This document shows positions 34,107-43,473 of a DNA stretch of 64,000 bases, piece by piece. The notes below the pieces were generated by a model. It was not told where the DNA came from, made no database searches, and was given only the letters and a program-made list of their open reading frames with translations. The translations under genes were made by a program, and so were the position numbers. The DNA comes from JANOYY01 sp043720395 (GTDB taxonomy: Bacteria; Actinomycetota; Acidimicrobiia; Acidimicrobiales; JANYDT01). The stretch lies in assembly GCA_043720395.1 (NCBI GenBank), contig JAYSSR010000102.1, positions 62,001 to 126,000 of the forward strand, read 5' to 3'. Each line of letters starts with the position of its first letter. The first letter of the stretch is position 1.

Positions 34107-35425
34107 CGGTGCGACAGCTTGTCGAAGGTGTGGCGATCGCAACACTCGCGACGTGTGGAGCGTTCGCCCTGCTCCGTTGCACACTGCTTCTCGTGAGAAT
34201 TTTGATCACAAACCACCGGCGGGCGCTGGAACCGGAGAGCAGCGCGTTGCGGGAGGCGTTCGCCGACCCTCGGTCGCCGGGCGTGACACTGGTTGTTCGT
34301 TTTCGAGACCACGAACGTGTAGCCGTCCAGGCGGTCAACCGGCTGTTGGACTCTTACTATCCAGCGATTGAGGTCGTTGTCATCGACGACGCGTCGTCGG
34401 ATAGCACCTTCGATCGACTCTGCTCGTCGTTCGATCTCGTGAAACGAGAAGACAAGATCGAGCACCTTGCGGTGACCGTGCCCATCGAACGCTCGATCTT
34501 CACGTCACGACGAGCTCTCCCGCTGGTGGTCGTTCGACACGAGTTCGAGACAGGCGACGTAGATTCGCTCAACGTTGCGCTCAATATCGCCCGGCATCCT
34601 TTGCTCTGCGTCGTCGATCCGACCGTCACACTCCACAGGGAAGCAATCGCAACGATGGTCCGCCGCCTCCTTGCGTCGGCCCCCGCTTTACCCGCAGTTG
34701 CTGGTCTCGTCGAACCAGGTCGACGCCGACCGCCGACCCGGGCACGCGCTCGGTGGACGTCGCTCCTCGACCTTCGGACCCCGGTTGGTGTGGGGATCGG
34801 CGGTCTGCTCGTTTCGAGCAAGGCGGTGATCGACGTCGGACGCTACGACGGTGCGAGTATCGCTGATTCGGCAGAATTCCTCCGCCGGACGACCTTTGGC
34901 GTGGGCCGGCATGGCAGATTCGTGTTGCTTGCCGCAGCGATCGGTAGCGTCGGTGACGTAGGGCAATCGGCGTCCGGCTCGCGGGCGTGCCAGACTCTGT
35001 CGTCGATCGAACGGCTCGTGGGCGTGCCCGCTGCGGTAGTGAATGCGAGGCGTTGTCGATCGGAGGAAGCGCCGTTCCCTCTGGTCGGCATTCTGATTGC
35101 ACTCCCCGTACTCCGCCTTGCCGCACTCGCTGCCTCGGTATTTTCCCCCGTTTTGGGCATTTGGCCGGTGAGTACATCCGTAGTATTCGTCTTGTCCTTG
35201 CTGTGTTTCGAGTCGTCCGTCTCTGTTGTTCATCGCGTGGCGCGTACCTTCGAACCGGTGGCAACTTCGGCGTCGGTTCGATCAGCGCCATCATGGGCCA
35301 CGCTCGTCGTCGGTTCGCTCCTGGACGGCGTCGACGCTCTGGCGGGGTCGCCCCGAGACATTGGAGCATGGACCCGTGCAATCAGACGCAGTACCAGCGC
35401 TCGAAACCTGCAGGTCGTGCCGTGA
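34103..35425 (+). CDS. Family-2-like membrane glycosyltransferase
   Basis: A 440-residue protein. An N-terminal TM helix (residues about 8-32) precedes a GT-A domain with VTLVVRFRDHERVAVQAVNRLL and VVVIDDASSDST (nucleotide-sugar site). The usual acidic DxD position appears as LLCVVDPTVTL, where the motif is degenerate. Two C-terminal hydrophobic segments (about 340-395) follow. It resembles processive or IcaA/BcsA-like transferases that build extracellular polysaccharide, but QxxRW is not evident, so activity is uncertain. ATGA/GTGA overlaps on both sides lock it into the signalling operon. Confidence 0.75.
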   Translation: MTVRQLVEGVAIATLATCGAFALLRCTLLLVRILITNHRRALEPESSALREAFADPRSPGVTLVVRFRDHERVAVQAVNRLLDSYYPAIEVVVIDDASSDSTFDRLCSSFDLVKREDKIEHLAVTVPIERSIFTSRRALPLVVVRHEFETGDVDSLNVALNIARHPLLCVVDPTVTLHREAIATMVRRLLASAPALPAVAGLVEPGRRRPPTRARARWTSLLDLRTPVGVGIGGLLVSSKAVIDVGRYDGASIADSAEFLRRTTFGVGRHGRFVLLAAAIGSVGDVGQSASGSRACQTLSSIERLVGVPAAVVNARRCRSEEAPFPLVGILIALPVLRLAALAASVFSPVLGIWPVSTSVVFVLSLLCFESSVSVVHRVARTFEPVATSASVRSAPSWATLVVGSLLDGVDALAGSPRDIGAWTRAIRRSTSARNLQVVP

Positions 35426-36621
35426 TTGCTGACGCGTCAAGTGCGGTTCCTCCGGATTTCGAACGTCTACAGGAGGTCCTTGACAACTATCTGGTCGCCA
35501 ACGCGATTCTGGACTCCGACCTCCGTTTTGAACACGTCAACAAGCTGTTTTGCGATGTGGTGAACAAGGATCGCGACGCACTCTTGGGCTGTTCGCTGAC
35601 CGAGTTCTTTACCGACTCCGACGTCGATTGGCTCAAGCAGTACGCGGAGCGCATGAAGTTCGGCGACGCGGAGCCAGGCCATCGAATGGTGACGATTTAT
35701 CGTGCCGACGGCACCGCTCGAACGGCGAAACTAATGATCGGCACCGCTGCGACGTTGCGGCACGGGGGTTTTTTCATCTGCCAGATTGTGGACATCAGTC
35801 CCGAAATCGAGCTCAGGGACGCCCGAGATGGCTTGCAATCGCGAGAAAAGGACATCGCTCAAAAGCTTCGCGACCTATCTCGTTCGAAGACAAACTTTGT
35901 GGCAACGGTGAGCCATGAACTCCGTACTCCGCTGACGTCGATGATTGGTTACGTCGAAATGCTCCGTTCCGGTCTCGGAGGGCACCTTTCCGACCGTCAA
36001 GGAGAGATGATCTCCGTCGTCGAACGAAACGCCCACCGCCTCCTCGCCCTCGTCGAGGACATCCTCACGCTTTCTCAGGTCGAATCCGGAGCGCCAAGGT
36101 CAACACCGGGTCGGGTCGAACTAGCCGTCCTCTTCGAGAATTGTCAATCGGCCCTTCAGCCGGCTGCGGAACGTGCCGGTCTGACGATGACATTTCAGAA
36201 CACAGTCCGTCGATTGGCCGTCGAAGGAGATGCCGATCAACTGGAACGGGCGCTCTTGAACATTCTGGAGAACTCGATCAAATTCACTCCGAAGGGCGGT
36301 ACGGTCGTCGCCCGTGCCGGCCAAGCAGGTGACGCTGTCACCATCGAGGTCCAAGACTCCGGGATCGGAATATCTCCGAACGACCACGGCTCGCTGTTCT
36401 CGACGTTCTATCGAGCTTCCAATGCATCATCGTTCCCCGGCGTAGGTCTCGGTCTCGCCATCGTGTCAGGAATCGTCGAGGCCCACGGTGGATCGGTCGC
36501 TGTCGAATCCGACGGCACAAACGGCACGCTCATGCGAATCACGCTTCCGGCCGCATCGTCCCGGGTCGTCGACCAGGCCAATTCACGCCGAAGTACCACC
36601 TTCACCAGGACTCGGAAATAG
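35422..36621 (+). CDS. PAS-domain sensor histidine kinase
   Basis: A 399-residue soluble kinase. A PAS domain (residues about 15-130: ANAILDSDLRFEHVNKLFCD) leads to a coiled linker. HisKA follows with H165 in ATVSHELRTPLTSMIGYVE, then HATPase with N-box ERALLNILENSIKF, G1 DSGIGI and G2 GVGLGLAI. No transmembrane segment is present, so it senses a cytoplasmic signal. The GTG at 35422 overlaps the glycosyltransferase stop. It probably phosphorylates the receiver protein at the head of the operon. Confidence 0.93.
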   Translation: MIADASSAVPPDFERLQEVLDNYLVANAILDSDLRFEHVNKLFCDVVNKDRDALLGCSLTEFFTDSDVDWLKQYAERMKFGDAEPGHRMVTIYRADGTARTAKLMIGTAATLRHGGFFICQIVDISPEIELRDARDGLQSREKDIAQKLRDLSRSKTNFVATVSHELRTPLTSMIGYVEMLRSGLGGHLSDRQGEMISVVERNAHRLLALVEDILTLSQVESGAPRSTPGRVELAVLFENCQSALQPAAERAGLTMTFQNTVRRLAVEGDADQLERALLNILENSIKFTPKGGTVVARAGQAGDAVTIEVQDSGIGISPNDHGSLFSTFYRASNASSFPGVGLGLAIVSGIVEAHGGSVAVESDGTNGTLMRITLPAASSRVVDQANSRRSTTFTRTRK

Positions 36622-36786
36622 GTTCCACCACGATTCCGCGGCGGCTGCGCCCGTTTGTGCGCGTTTGCCCGCATCGACGCATCGGAAAGTTCAGATAGTC
36701 AATTTTTTGTTCAACTTCTGCCTGCTTGGTGCCGATGGTGAGTGAACATTTACCTATCCAGGTGGACGGTCCGGAATAGAGGTGCG

Positions 36787-37095
36787 GTGGACAAATCTCT
36801 TCAGCCACCCTCACCACGGGAGGTCGTCGTTCCCGCATACCGATTCGATGCCCACGAGGCCCCCGGCTTCCGTCAGGCAATAGACGGCATGATCGAGCAG
36901 GGCGTCGTCGCTATCGACGTCAATCTCGGCGACATCGTCCTCATCGACTCGAGCGCGCTCGCCGAACTCGTGCGCACGCAGCGATCACTTCACGCGGTCG
37001 GCGGTGCTCTTCGCATACTGAGGCCGTCGGATTCAGTTCGCGTCATCTTGGAGGTGACCGGATTGAACGCCATCTTCGAAATATCGGAGAGCTAG
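36787..37095 (+). CDS. STAS-domain anti-sigma factor antagonist
   Basis: A 102-residue STAS protein (SpoIIAA/RsbV type) with the phosphorylatable serine in VLIDSSALAELV (S55/S56) and the typical strand-helix pattern. In partner switching its unphosphorylated form binds and neutralises the RsbW-like kinase. I chose GTG at 36787 because AGAGGT lies just upstream; a GTG at 36742 in frame is possible. The next two genes encode the SpoIIE-type phosphatase and the RsbW-like kinase, completing the switch. Confidence 0.85.
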   Translation: MDKSLQPPSPREVVVPAYRFDAHEAPGFRQAIDGMIEQGVVAIDVNLGDIVLIDSSALAELVRTQRSLHAVGGALRILRPSDSVRVILEVTGLNAIFEISES

Positions 37096-37183
37096 TGCAC
37101 GCAAGCGGAAGGAACTTCTGCGGCGATGCACTAGTGCAGCGAACTGGCACACCCGCAACGGAAAGGACGGATAGACGGAAGCT

Positions 37184-38656
37184 ATGGAAGCAAGGACGGA
37201 AAGTTTGATTCACGGGACGGCCCTCGAGTTGTTTGCCGAGCAACTTCGCTACAGCAATGGCGTCACTGGGGTTGCCATTGGTGCGGGCCGCCGAAAGATG
37301 GTCTTCGGCGACTGCACTGGGCCACCCGACGCTGAGTGGGAACTCTGCGGCACCTCGGTCGAGGTCTGGGGCGAGCAGGGACCGATGGTGCATTCGATTG
37401 CAGAACTGGCCCGATTGGTTGATATGCGCCAACAAGAGGTCGACGACCTCGCTGAGGCCCTGACGGTGGCCAACGACCGGCAACTGAGGCTGTACGAACT
37501 GGCTCGGATGCACCTCGATACCTTGGACGCCGCGTCCACCATCCGTCGAGTGTTGGCCTACGCGTGCGAGCTGACCGACAGCGACGTAGCCGTCGTGGTG
37601 GGCCCGGATGGCGAGGTCTGGCGGAGCACAACTCGGGCTGATTCCGACATGGAGTGGGTCGTCAGTCACGCCTTGGGCCAGTTCGCGCTCAGCCAGCCAT
37701 CGATCCAGCACAGCATGGACGGCTTGCGTCGCGTGCTGATGAGCGGCTTCAAGGTGGAAGATCAGACGTTCGTCGTGGCTGTCGGGTGCTTCGAAGGCGT
37801 CTCGTACGGAACCAGCCAGCGCAAGATCCTTGAGGCACTCTGCGGAGCGCTCGGATCGGCGCTGCGCCTGGTTCGACTACACCGCCGTGAACTTGAGAGC
37901 GCCGTCCTCGAGAACGAACACCGCGCGGCGACGCTGCTCGCAGCCGCCGTCATCCCGCTCGAGTTTCCCCGGCTCGAAGGGATCGACGTCAGCGCTGCAA
38001 CAATTCCAGCGCGCTCGGTCGGTGGCGATTTCTATACGGCAGTGTTGCGGTCGGGAGAGTTCCGCTTTGCCGTCGGCGACGTTGCCGGAAAAGGCCTCCC
38101 GGCCGCTGTCCTCATGACCAACGCCGTCGGGGCGGCAAATAGCGTTCTCGAACGGAATCCGGCACGCGATCCACTGACATTGCTGCGCGAGATCTCCGAG
38201 GACCTCAGCGCACTCCTGCTGAGCACCGACCGTTTCGTCACGATGCTCGTCGGTTCTGCGCGCACGGTCGGGAACGAGTCCGGCGATGTCGAGCTTCGGC
38301 TGGCGAACGCCGGGCACTCACCCGTCCTCGTCGTGCGTCGGCATGGCGTCGAGGTCGTTCCGCCGATCTGCCCTCCGGTCGGAGTCGCTCCGATCGGGCG
38401 AGGCACGTCGGTTCGAGTTCGTCTTCGACCTGGCGAGTACCTTTTCGCTGGTTCGGACGGTCTGGTTGACCAACTCGACGAACAGGGCGAGATGTTCGGA
38501 ATTGAACGCCTGATAGCGGTTCTCGGCCAACATGTCAGCGCCGAGGATCAGGTCGCGGCATCCATCGAAGCTGTCTCCCTCCATGCAGGGACGACGCAGA
38601 AGACAGATGATCAGACCGTTTTCCTGATCCGCAACATCGGCAGGGCCCCGACGTGA
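37184..38656 (+). CDS. SpoIIE/RsbU-type PP2C phosphatase with GAF-like sensor
   Basis: A 490-residue protein. The N-terminal half contains a predicted coiled coil (DMRQQEVDDLAEALTVANDRQ) and a GAF-like region (TIRRVLAYACELTDSDVAVVV). The C-terminal half is a PP2C-SpoIIE phosphatase with metal-binding Asp motifs GGDFYTAV, GDVAGKGLPAA, GSDGLVDQ and TDDQTVFLI. It should dephosphorylate the neighbouring STAS protein in response to its sensor domain. Its stop overlaps the RsbW-like gene (GTGA). Confidence 0.92.
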   Translation: MEARTESLIHGTALELFAEQLRYSNGVTGVAIGAGRRKMVFGDCTGPPDAEWELCGTSVEVWGEQGPMVHSIAELARLVDMRQQEVDDLAEALTVANDRQLRLYELARMHLDTLDAASTIRRVLAYACELTDSDVAVVVGPDGEVWRSTTRADSDMEWVVSHALGQFALSQPSIQHSMDGLRRVLMSGFKVEDQTFVVAVGCFEGVSYGTSQRKILEALCGALGSALRLVRLHRRELESAVLENEHRAATLLAAAVIPLEFPRLEGIDVSAATIPARSVGGDFYTAVLRSGEFRFAVGDVAGKGLPAAVLMTNAVGAANSVLERNPARDPLTLLREISEDLSALLLSTDRFVTMLVGSARTVGNESGDVELRLANAGHSPVLVVRRHGVEVVPPICPPVGVAPIGRGTSVRVRLRPGEYLFAGSDGLVDQLDEQGEMFGIERLIAVLGQHVSAEDQVAASIEAVSLHAGTTQKTDDQTVFLIRNIGRAPT

Positions 38657-39144
38657 GCGCTCAGCACACCATCGCGCTTTCGAGCGACCTGATGTCCCTG
38701 CGGGACATCGGCCCGTGGCTCGCCAATGTGAGCCTGGCGCTCGACATGGCGCTCGGTGCGACCGCTCTCCCGCGTGTCGAACTCGCAGTGCACGAGTTGT
38801 GCGTCAACATCTCGATGCACGCCTACGGAGGATCACGCGACCACACGATCACGCTCACCGCCCAACGCCTCGGCGATCGCTTGATCATCGCGACAAACGA
38901 CGCGGGGGAAGCGTACGACCCAGGGCGGTACTCGGCACCCCAAGCCTCCCAGCCGACGGTCGGTGGTTACGGTCTCCTGATCGTTGGGAGGATCGCGAAG
39001 CGTGTGGAGTACTCGAGGTCCGAAGGCATCAACACATGGCAGCTCGAATTCGACGAAAACGCGCCGAGTGAAAACGGAGGATGCCTCGAAGCTCCCAAAG
39101 CGCGCTCGCTTCCATTTCCAGAAATTGGGCGAAACGACCCATAA
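38653..39144 (+). CDS. RsbW/SpoIIAB-like serine kinase (anti-sigma factor)
   Basis: A 163-residue GHKL ATPase. N-box ELAVHELCVNISMHAYGG and G-boxes NDAGEAYDPG and GGYGLLIV fit the HATPase_c_2 family. In partner switching it phosphorylates the STAS protein and inhibits a target, classically a sigma factor; no SigB-type sigma gene is adjacent, so the output is unknown. The GTG at 38653 overlaps the phosphatase stop. The TasA-like and SipW genes follow directly. Confidence 0.88.
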   Translation: MSAQHTIALSSDLMSLRDIGPWLANVSLALDMALGATALPRVELAVHELCVNISMHAYGGSRDHTITLTAQRLGDRLIIATNDAGEAYDPGRYSAPQASQPTVGGYGLLIVGRIAKRVEYSRSEGINTWQLEFDENAPSENGGCLEAPKARSLPFPEIGRNDP

Positions 39145-39223
39145 TGATCTCACGTTCTCCAGCCGATCAATGTCACAAGCGCAAAAACGCCATTGGGGCA
39201 TCGCGCAGAGGAGTTCCGTCGTT

Positions 39224-39853
39224 ATGCGCCTCAGTTTCAGTCGTTCTGGTCGTTCGATGCAGTTTTCATCTCTCTTGCTCGTCGGGGGGATGGCTCTTGC
39301 CGCAGTAGGCACGCAAGTAGGACCCGGCGTGTCGGCATTCTTCACCGATACCGCCAACCTCAACACCAACACCTTCACCGCAGGCACGCTTGACATCAAA
39401 CTCAACGGTTCCGACAGCGTCACCGGCGCCTTCGCCGTCTCGGGCATGGCCCCGGGGGATACATCGACGCAGACCGTGGCAGTGACGAACCCCGGTTCGC
39501 TGGCCCTGCGTTACGCGATCTCTGCCGGGACCGTGACCGACGCGCTCGCAATGAAGGACATCCTCGTTCTGCGGATCAAGACGCTCGGTGCCTCCTGTGC
39601 GGCGTTCGACGGGACGACGCTCTACGACTCCTCCGTCGGTTCCGAAGGCATCGACGGCCCGGCGAGCTTCAAGCTCGTGGGTGACGCCGCCCAAGGCGCG
39701 CAGACGGGCGATCGCCCGTTGGCGGGCGCCGGTGGTGCCGAGTCGCTCTGCTTCCGAATTGAGCTGCCAATTACGGCCCCGAACAGCGTCCAGGGCGGAA
39801 CCGCGAACGCCCAATGGGTGTTCTCGGCAGAGCAGACCTCGAACAACCCGTAA
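39224..39853 (+). CDS. TasA/CalY-like secreted protein (SipW-type signal)
   Basis: A 209-residue exported protein. The signal region MQFSSLLLVGGMALAAVGTQVGP with mature start near SAFFTDTANLNTNTFTAGTL is the signature of SipW-dependent biofilm-fibre proteins. A beta-rich domain with MAPGDTSTQTVAVTNPGSLALRY follows, the conserved TasA/camelysin module. Two Cys may form a disulfide. The ATG at 39224 has GAGGAG upstream; an ATG at 39170 is an alternative. The adjacent sipW gene supports processing by that peptidase. Likely a matrix-fibre or surface subunit (inference). Confidence 0.82.
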   Translation: MRLSFSRSGRSMQFSSLLLVGGMALAAVGTQVGPGVSAFFTDTANLNTNTFTAGTLDIKLNGSDSVTGAFAVSGMAPGDTSTQTVAVTNPGSLALRYAISAGTVTDALAMKDILVLRIKTLGASCAAFDGTTLYDSSVGSEGIDGPASFKLVGDAAQGAQTGDRPLAGAGGAESLCFRIELPITAPNSVQGGTANAQWVFSAEQTSNNP

Positions 39854-39984
39854 TCACAGAACAAAGCCGCAATCACGCTGATTGTGACCGGGGCACCAGG
39901 AGCGACTCGCGCTCCTGGTGCCCCCGGCGCGTTTGTGCGCAACTCAGGCTCAAGTTGCGTGATCGCCCAACCGATCTCTCGATT

Positions 39985-40557
39985 ATGGAACGTACTGCTC
40001 GGAGCGACCCGGTCGAAGACCGCGATGCTGTCGGCGTCGCAATCCGCGGTCTCACCTGGGCGCTTCTGCTGACGGTCCTCGCTGCGCTGCTCGTGACCGG
40101 AATTCCAGGCTTCTTCGGCTTCGGCACGGTGAGGGTGATGGGTGCAAGCATGGGGCGTCAGGTCCCGATAGGCAGTATCGCAATTGTCCGGCAGGTCCCC
40201 GCGGCAGACGTTCGAGTCGGTAACGTCATCCTCTTTGCGCCGGGTCGCGCGAAGGTCGCGACGCTGCACCGGGTGGTCCGACTCGAACGCCACGAAGATG
40301 GCATCACCTACGCCACAACTCGCGGCGACGCCAACCGGTCGGCGGACGCCGAGCCCAGAGCAATGCGGGGTAACGGTGCCGTTCTTGTCACGGCCGTGCC
40401 GTTTGTGGGGTATGTCGCGACCATGCTGCAACGGCCCTTGTTGTGGTTCGCCGTTCTGTTCCTCACGGCCGTTCAGACGCTGGTCCCGCACGGCGCGCGG
40501 CGGAGACGACCGTCGTCGTGTTCCCCTGCCGGCGTCGCGATCGCGGCCACGAGCTGA
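39985..40557 (+). CDS. sipW: SipW-type (ER-like) signal peptidase I
   Basis: A 190-residue membrane peptidase. TM helix at residues 22-44, catalytic S55 in VMGASMGRQVP, and the Ser-His type second catalytic residue H95 in ATLHRVVR in place of the bacterial Lys, plus the downstream TTRGDANRS motif. A second TM helix (RPLLWFAVLFLTAVQTLV) lies near the C-terminus. It is placed between two exported proteins with SipW-style signals, so it likely matures both. Start ATG at 39985. Confidence 0.87.
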   Translation: MERTARSDPVEDRDAVGVAIRGLTWALLLTVLAALLVTGIPGFFGFGTVRVMGASMGRQVPIGSIAIVRQVPAADVRVGNVILFAPGRAKVATLHRVVRLERHEDGITYATTRGDANRSADAEPRAMRGNGAVLVTAVPFVGYVATMLQRPLLWFAVLFLTAVQTLVPHGARRRRPSSCSPAGVAIAATS

Positions 40558-40558
40558 C

Positions 40559-41533
40559 ATGTCGCTGTTTCGTCGCGATTCCATGGTGCCTCAGCGTCCA
40601 AGACGTGGCCGAGTATCCGTCGGGATAATTCTCCTGTCCGCGGTTTCTCTGCTCGGTGTCGCAGGCCGAGGGGCGCCCGGAGTGGATGCGTTGTTCGGCG
40701 ACTCGGCGCTTCTGGACGATTCAAACTTCGACGCCGACATCCTCGCTCCTCCCGATTCCATGACGTTGACGACACCGGTTCCGGGAACGGCAAACCTGGG
40801 CTGGTCGGCGTCGACGTCGGCCTACGCCACGGCGACGAAAGTGATGCGCGGGACCGTCACGGGAGGACCGTACACGGTGATCGCGACGCTCGCCCCGACC
40901 GTCTTCTCCTATACCGATACGCCCGGACTCGGTTCCTTCTTCTACGTGACGAGGTCAACGTTCCAGTCCTGGGAGAGCCTCGATTCGAACGAAGTCAATA
41001 CCGTGTTCATCTCGCTCAACACGCCCTGGTTCAACTGTGCGGCGCAGGCAGCGGACACGGGCGGCGACAACAACGGCTACCAGACGAACCCGGCGTCGGG
41101 CTGCGGCGACGATGGCGTGCCCGCGGAGGACCCGATGAGCGGGACGACCAACAAGACCTCGTGCTCGAACAACGGAAAGGACAAACACCGGTTCTCCAAC
41201 TTTTCGATCTCGATTGTCGCTGCGACGGCGATCCGGGGGATCGAAGTACGGACTCAGTCCTGGATGAATGCGACCGGGGGGACGAACCGTCTCTGCGTGC
41301 GCCTCTCGTCCAACGGCGGATCGTCCTGGACGTCATACCTACAGCTCAACCTTGCTGCGATCGGGGAGACAAACCTGACGTTCGGCTCGACCTCGAACCT
41401 CTGGGGACGTACCTGGACCGTGGCCAATTTCTCGAACGCGAACTTCGTCGTACAGATCACCGACGTGACGTCGGCGTTCGGAACGAAGACGTTCTTCCTC
41501 GACAACGTCCAGGTCCGGGTCACCTACTCCTGA
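40559..41533 (+). CDS. Secreted SipW-substrate-like protein with C-terminal beta domain
   Basis: A 324-residue protein. The signal region VSVGIILLSAVSLLGVAGRGAPG is followed by VDALFGDSALLDDSNFDADIL, resembling the 'aFfsdt...n.F.aG' start of TasA-type substrates. Then comes a fibronectin-III-like stretch (TLTTPVPGTANLGWSAS...YTDTPG) and a long C-terminal beta-rich region with four Cys (NCAAQ, GCGDDG, SCSNNG, LCVRL) and Asn-rich turns. No catalytic motif seen. It starts 1 nt after the sipW stop, so co-expression is expected. Surface or matrix role inferred. Confidence 0.7.
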   Translation: MSLFRRDSMVPQRPRRGRVSVGIILLSAVSLLGVAGRGAPGVDALFGDSALLDDSNFDADILAPPDSMTLTTPVPGTANLGWSASTSAYATATKVMRGTVTGGPYTVIATLAPTVFSYTDTPGLGSFFYVTRSTFQSWESLDSNEVNTVFISLNTPWFNCAAQAADTGGDNNGYQTNPASGCGDDGVPAEDPMSGTTNKTSCSNNGKDKHRFSNFSISIVAATAIRGIEVRTQSWMNATGGTNRLCVRLSSNGGSSWTSYLQLNLAAIGETNLTFGSTSNLWGRTWTVANFSNANFVVQITDVTSAFGTKTFFLDNVQVRVTYS

Positions 41534-41746
41534 ACCGTCTTCCTGGACGTCCTTCTCCCTCGGGGCATTTCGATCGGACGCGCGCTGCACGTTGCGGCGT
41601 CGCTCTCGTTGCCTGCGGTTGAAATCCTCGGGCACACTCCGGTGCCCAGGGAGGGTCGATGGTAGGGACCCGGTGCGCCCGAGGTCCCGTTCACGCCGGG
41701 ACCCAAGTCCCTCGCGCCATCGACGCCCGGCAGGAACCATGGATCC

Positions 41747-42598
41747 ATGACAACCAGCACGCGTCACGACGAGGCTCCGGCATCCGCTTCTGGCATCGGC
41801 GGCTACACACAGATACTCGTTCCGCTCGACGGGCGACCGTCCAATCTGCGATCCATGACGACCGCTGAGTTCTTGGCCCGCGCACTCAAGGTGCCGTTGC
41901 GAATCGTGTCGGTCGCGGCGTCCGGCCATGCCGTTGCGCAACGACGCGAACTCCTCGACCGCGAGCTTGGGGACCTCCGCACGACGGTCGACACCATCGA
42001 CGTGTCGATGAGCCTTTCGATGGCCGATTCGTTGAACGCCCGTAGCGACGACGGAACGCTGATCGTGCTGGCGTCGAGTGCGATACCCGGGCTGGAAGAC
42101 CTTGTGGTTGGAACGACGACATCGGAGGTCCTGACGTTCTGTCGCGCTCCGATCGTGGCGGTCGGCCCGGGAGCGGAGTCAACGTCAGCGGTGCAGTTCT
42201 CGCAGATGATTATCGGCGTCGACGGATCTCCCTCATCGGCGCTGGCCACCAACGCCGCCGCACGACTTGTGGCCGCACTCGGCCTCGACGTCAACGTGCT
42301 GCAGGTGGTGGCACCCGGTCAGAAGATTCCGGGCGATGTGAGCGAGACGGGATTCGTGCAACACATCTGCGAAGAGGTCTCGACCTCTGGCACCAAGAAC
42401 TGGGACGTGGTTCATTCGGTTCATCCGGCCGAAGCGCTCGCCGAAGCCGCTGCTCGGACGCCGGGCTCAATTATCGCCGTCGGCACACGTGGGATGGACC
42501 GTCTCCACCAACTCGTGTTCGGCAGCACCACTCGCCGCCTCCTGGCTGCGTCACCGGTCCCCGTGCTCGTCGTCGCTGCCGAGCAGGAGACGCCGTGA
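41747..42598 (+). CDS. Tandem universal stress protein (USP)
   Basis: A 283-residue protein with two UspA domains (about 18-145 and 150-275). Each begins with a hydrophobic strand and Asp (ILVPLDG, MIIGVDGSPSS). The second ends with the ATP-binding glycine motif GTRGMDRLHQLVFGSTTRRLL (partial G2xG9xGS/T). Stress-inducible, nucleotide-binding proteins. The overlapping downstream gene (GTGA) encodes another tandem USP. Start ATG at 41747. Confidence 0.85.
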   Translation: MTTSTRHDEAPASASGIGGYTQILVPLDGRPSNLRSMTTAEFLARALKVPLRIVSVAASGHAVAQRRELLDRELGDLRTTVDTIDVSMSLSMADSLNARSDDGTLIVLASSAIPGLEDLVVGTTTSEVLTFCRAPIVAVGPGAESTSAVQFSQMIIGVDGSPSSALATNAAARLVAALGLDVNVLQVVAPGQKIPGDVSETGFVQHICEEVSTSGTKNWDVVHSVHPAEALAEAAARTPGSIIAVGTRGMDRLHQLVFGSTTRRLLAASPVPVLVVAAEQETP

Positions 42599-43428
42599 CA
42601 ACCATCATTGTCCCGCTGGACGGCTCGGCTGCCGTCGAACGATCCCTCGGCGTCGCTCGCTCGCTCGCTCGGCGCGCGGACGCCTCGGTGATTCTGTTCA
42701 CCGATCGCGAGAGCGGCATACGCGAAGACCTTGATGACTACTTCGACGCCCAATCAGCCCGTTTCGATCTGCACGCTGAGCACCGGACGTCGACGTCGCA
42801 TGACGTTCCGGGAGAACTTGCCGAGATCGCGTCGGCGCACAGCGATGCCTTGATCGTCATGGCCAGTCACGGGCCGAGCGGACTCAAGGATGCGGTGATC
42901 GGAAGTGTCACTGCGGAAACGATCCGTGCGTCGGCGAGTCCGGTCCTGCTTGTTGGGCCCCACCTTTCTGCGACGCCGGCGGTTGGGCTGTGTTACGACA
43001 CGATCATCGTGTGTATCGATGGCTCGACCACGAGCGAGGCAGTCGTGCCAATTGTCGCTCATTGGGCGCGACTGCTCCGGGCGAAGGTGCGCGTGGTCCA
43101 GGTCGTCGACCCGAGCAGTCTGATGGCCGTTGACTCCGATGTTTCGCACGAGGCCGTCAACGAAATCGCGTATGTCTCTCGAATTGCCCATCAGTTTGGT
43201 GTTTCTGGCATCCTCGCCGACTACGACGTTCTGCACAATGAACATCCTGCGGTGGCGATCGTCGAGGCGAGCAACACCGCGTCGACGCCGATCATCGCGA
43301 TGGCAACCCATGGGCGAACCGGGCTTCGACGCCTCGTGATGGGCAGCGTCAGCATGGCCGTCGTCCGTCACGCCACGTGTCCGGTGATGGTTGTCCGTGC
43401 CCATGATCCGGCGGACGCCGCCGAGTAG
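42595..43428 (+). CDS. Tandem universal stress protein (USP)
   Basis: A 277-residue protein, again two UspA domains. Domain 1 starts IIVPLDGSAAVERSL and has MASHGPSGLKDAVIGSVTAETI. Domain 2 has IIVCIDGSTTSEAVV and MATHGRTGLRRLVMGSVSMAVV, both with complete ATP-loop motifs (G-x2-G-x9-G-S). It is better conserved than the upstream copy and likely arose by duplication. The GTG at 42595 overlaps the preceding stop. A USP pair fits the stress-response flavour of the neighbouring partner-switch cluster. Confidence 0.88.
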   Translation: MTTIIVPLDGSAAVERSLGVARSLARRADASVILFTDRESGIREDLDDYFDAQSARFDLHAEHRTSTSHDVPGELAEIASAHSDALIVMASHGPSGLKDAVIGSVTAETIRASASPVLLVGPHLSATPAVGLCYDTIIVCIDGSTTSEAVVPIVAHWARLLRAKVRVVQVVDPSSLMAVDSDVSHEAVNEIAYVSRIAHQFGVSGILADYDVLHNEHPAVAIVEASNTASTPIIAMATHGRTGLRRLVMGSVSMAVVRHATCPVMVVRAHDPADAAE

Positions 43429-43473
43429 GTCAGCGCGGCCCGTCGCCACGAGCTGATAACCGGTTTCACCACA

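Noticed and set aside
41339..41941. Minus-strand open frame of 200 codons across the secreted protein and USP starts
   Set aside because: Composition is an antisense shadow of two good genes; no motif.
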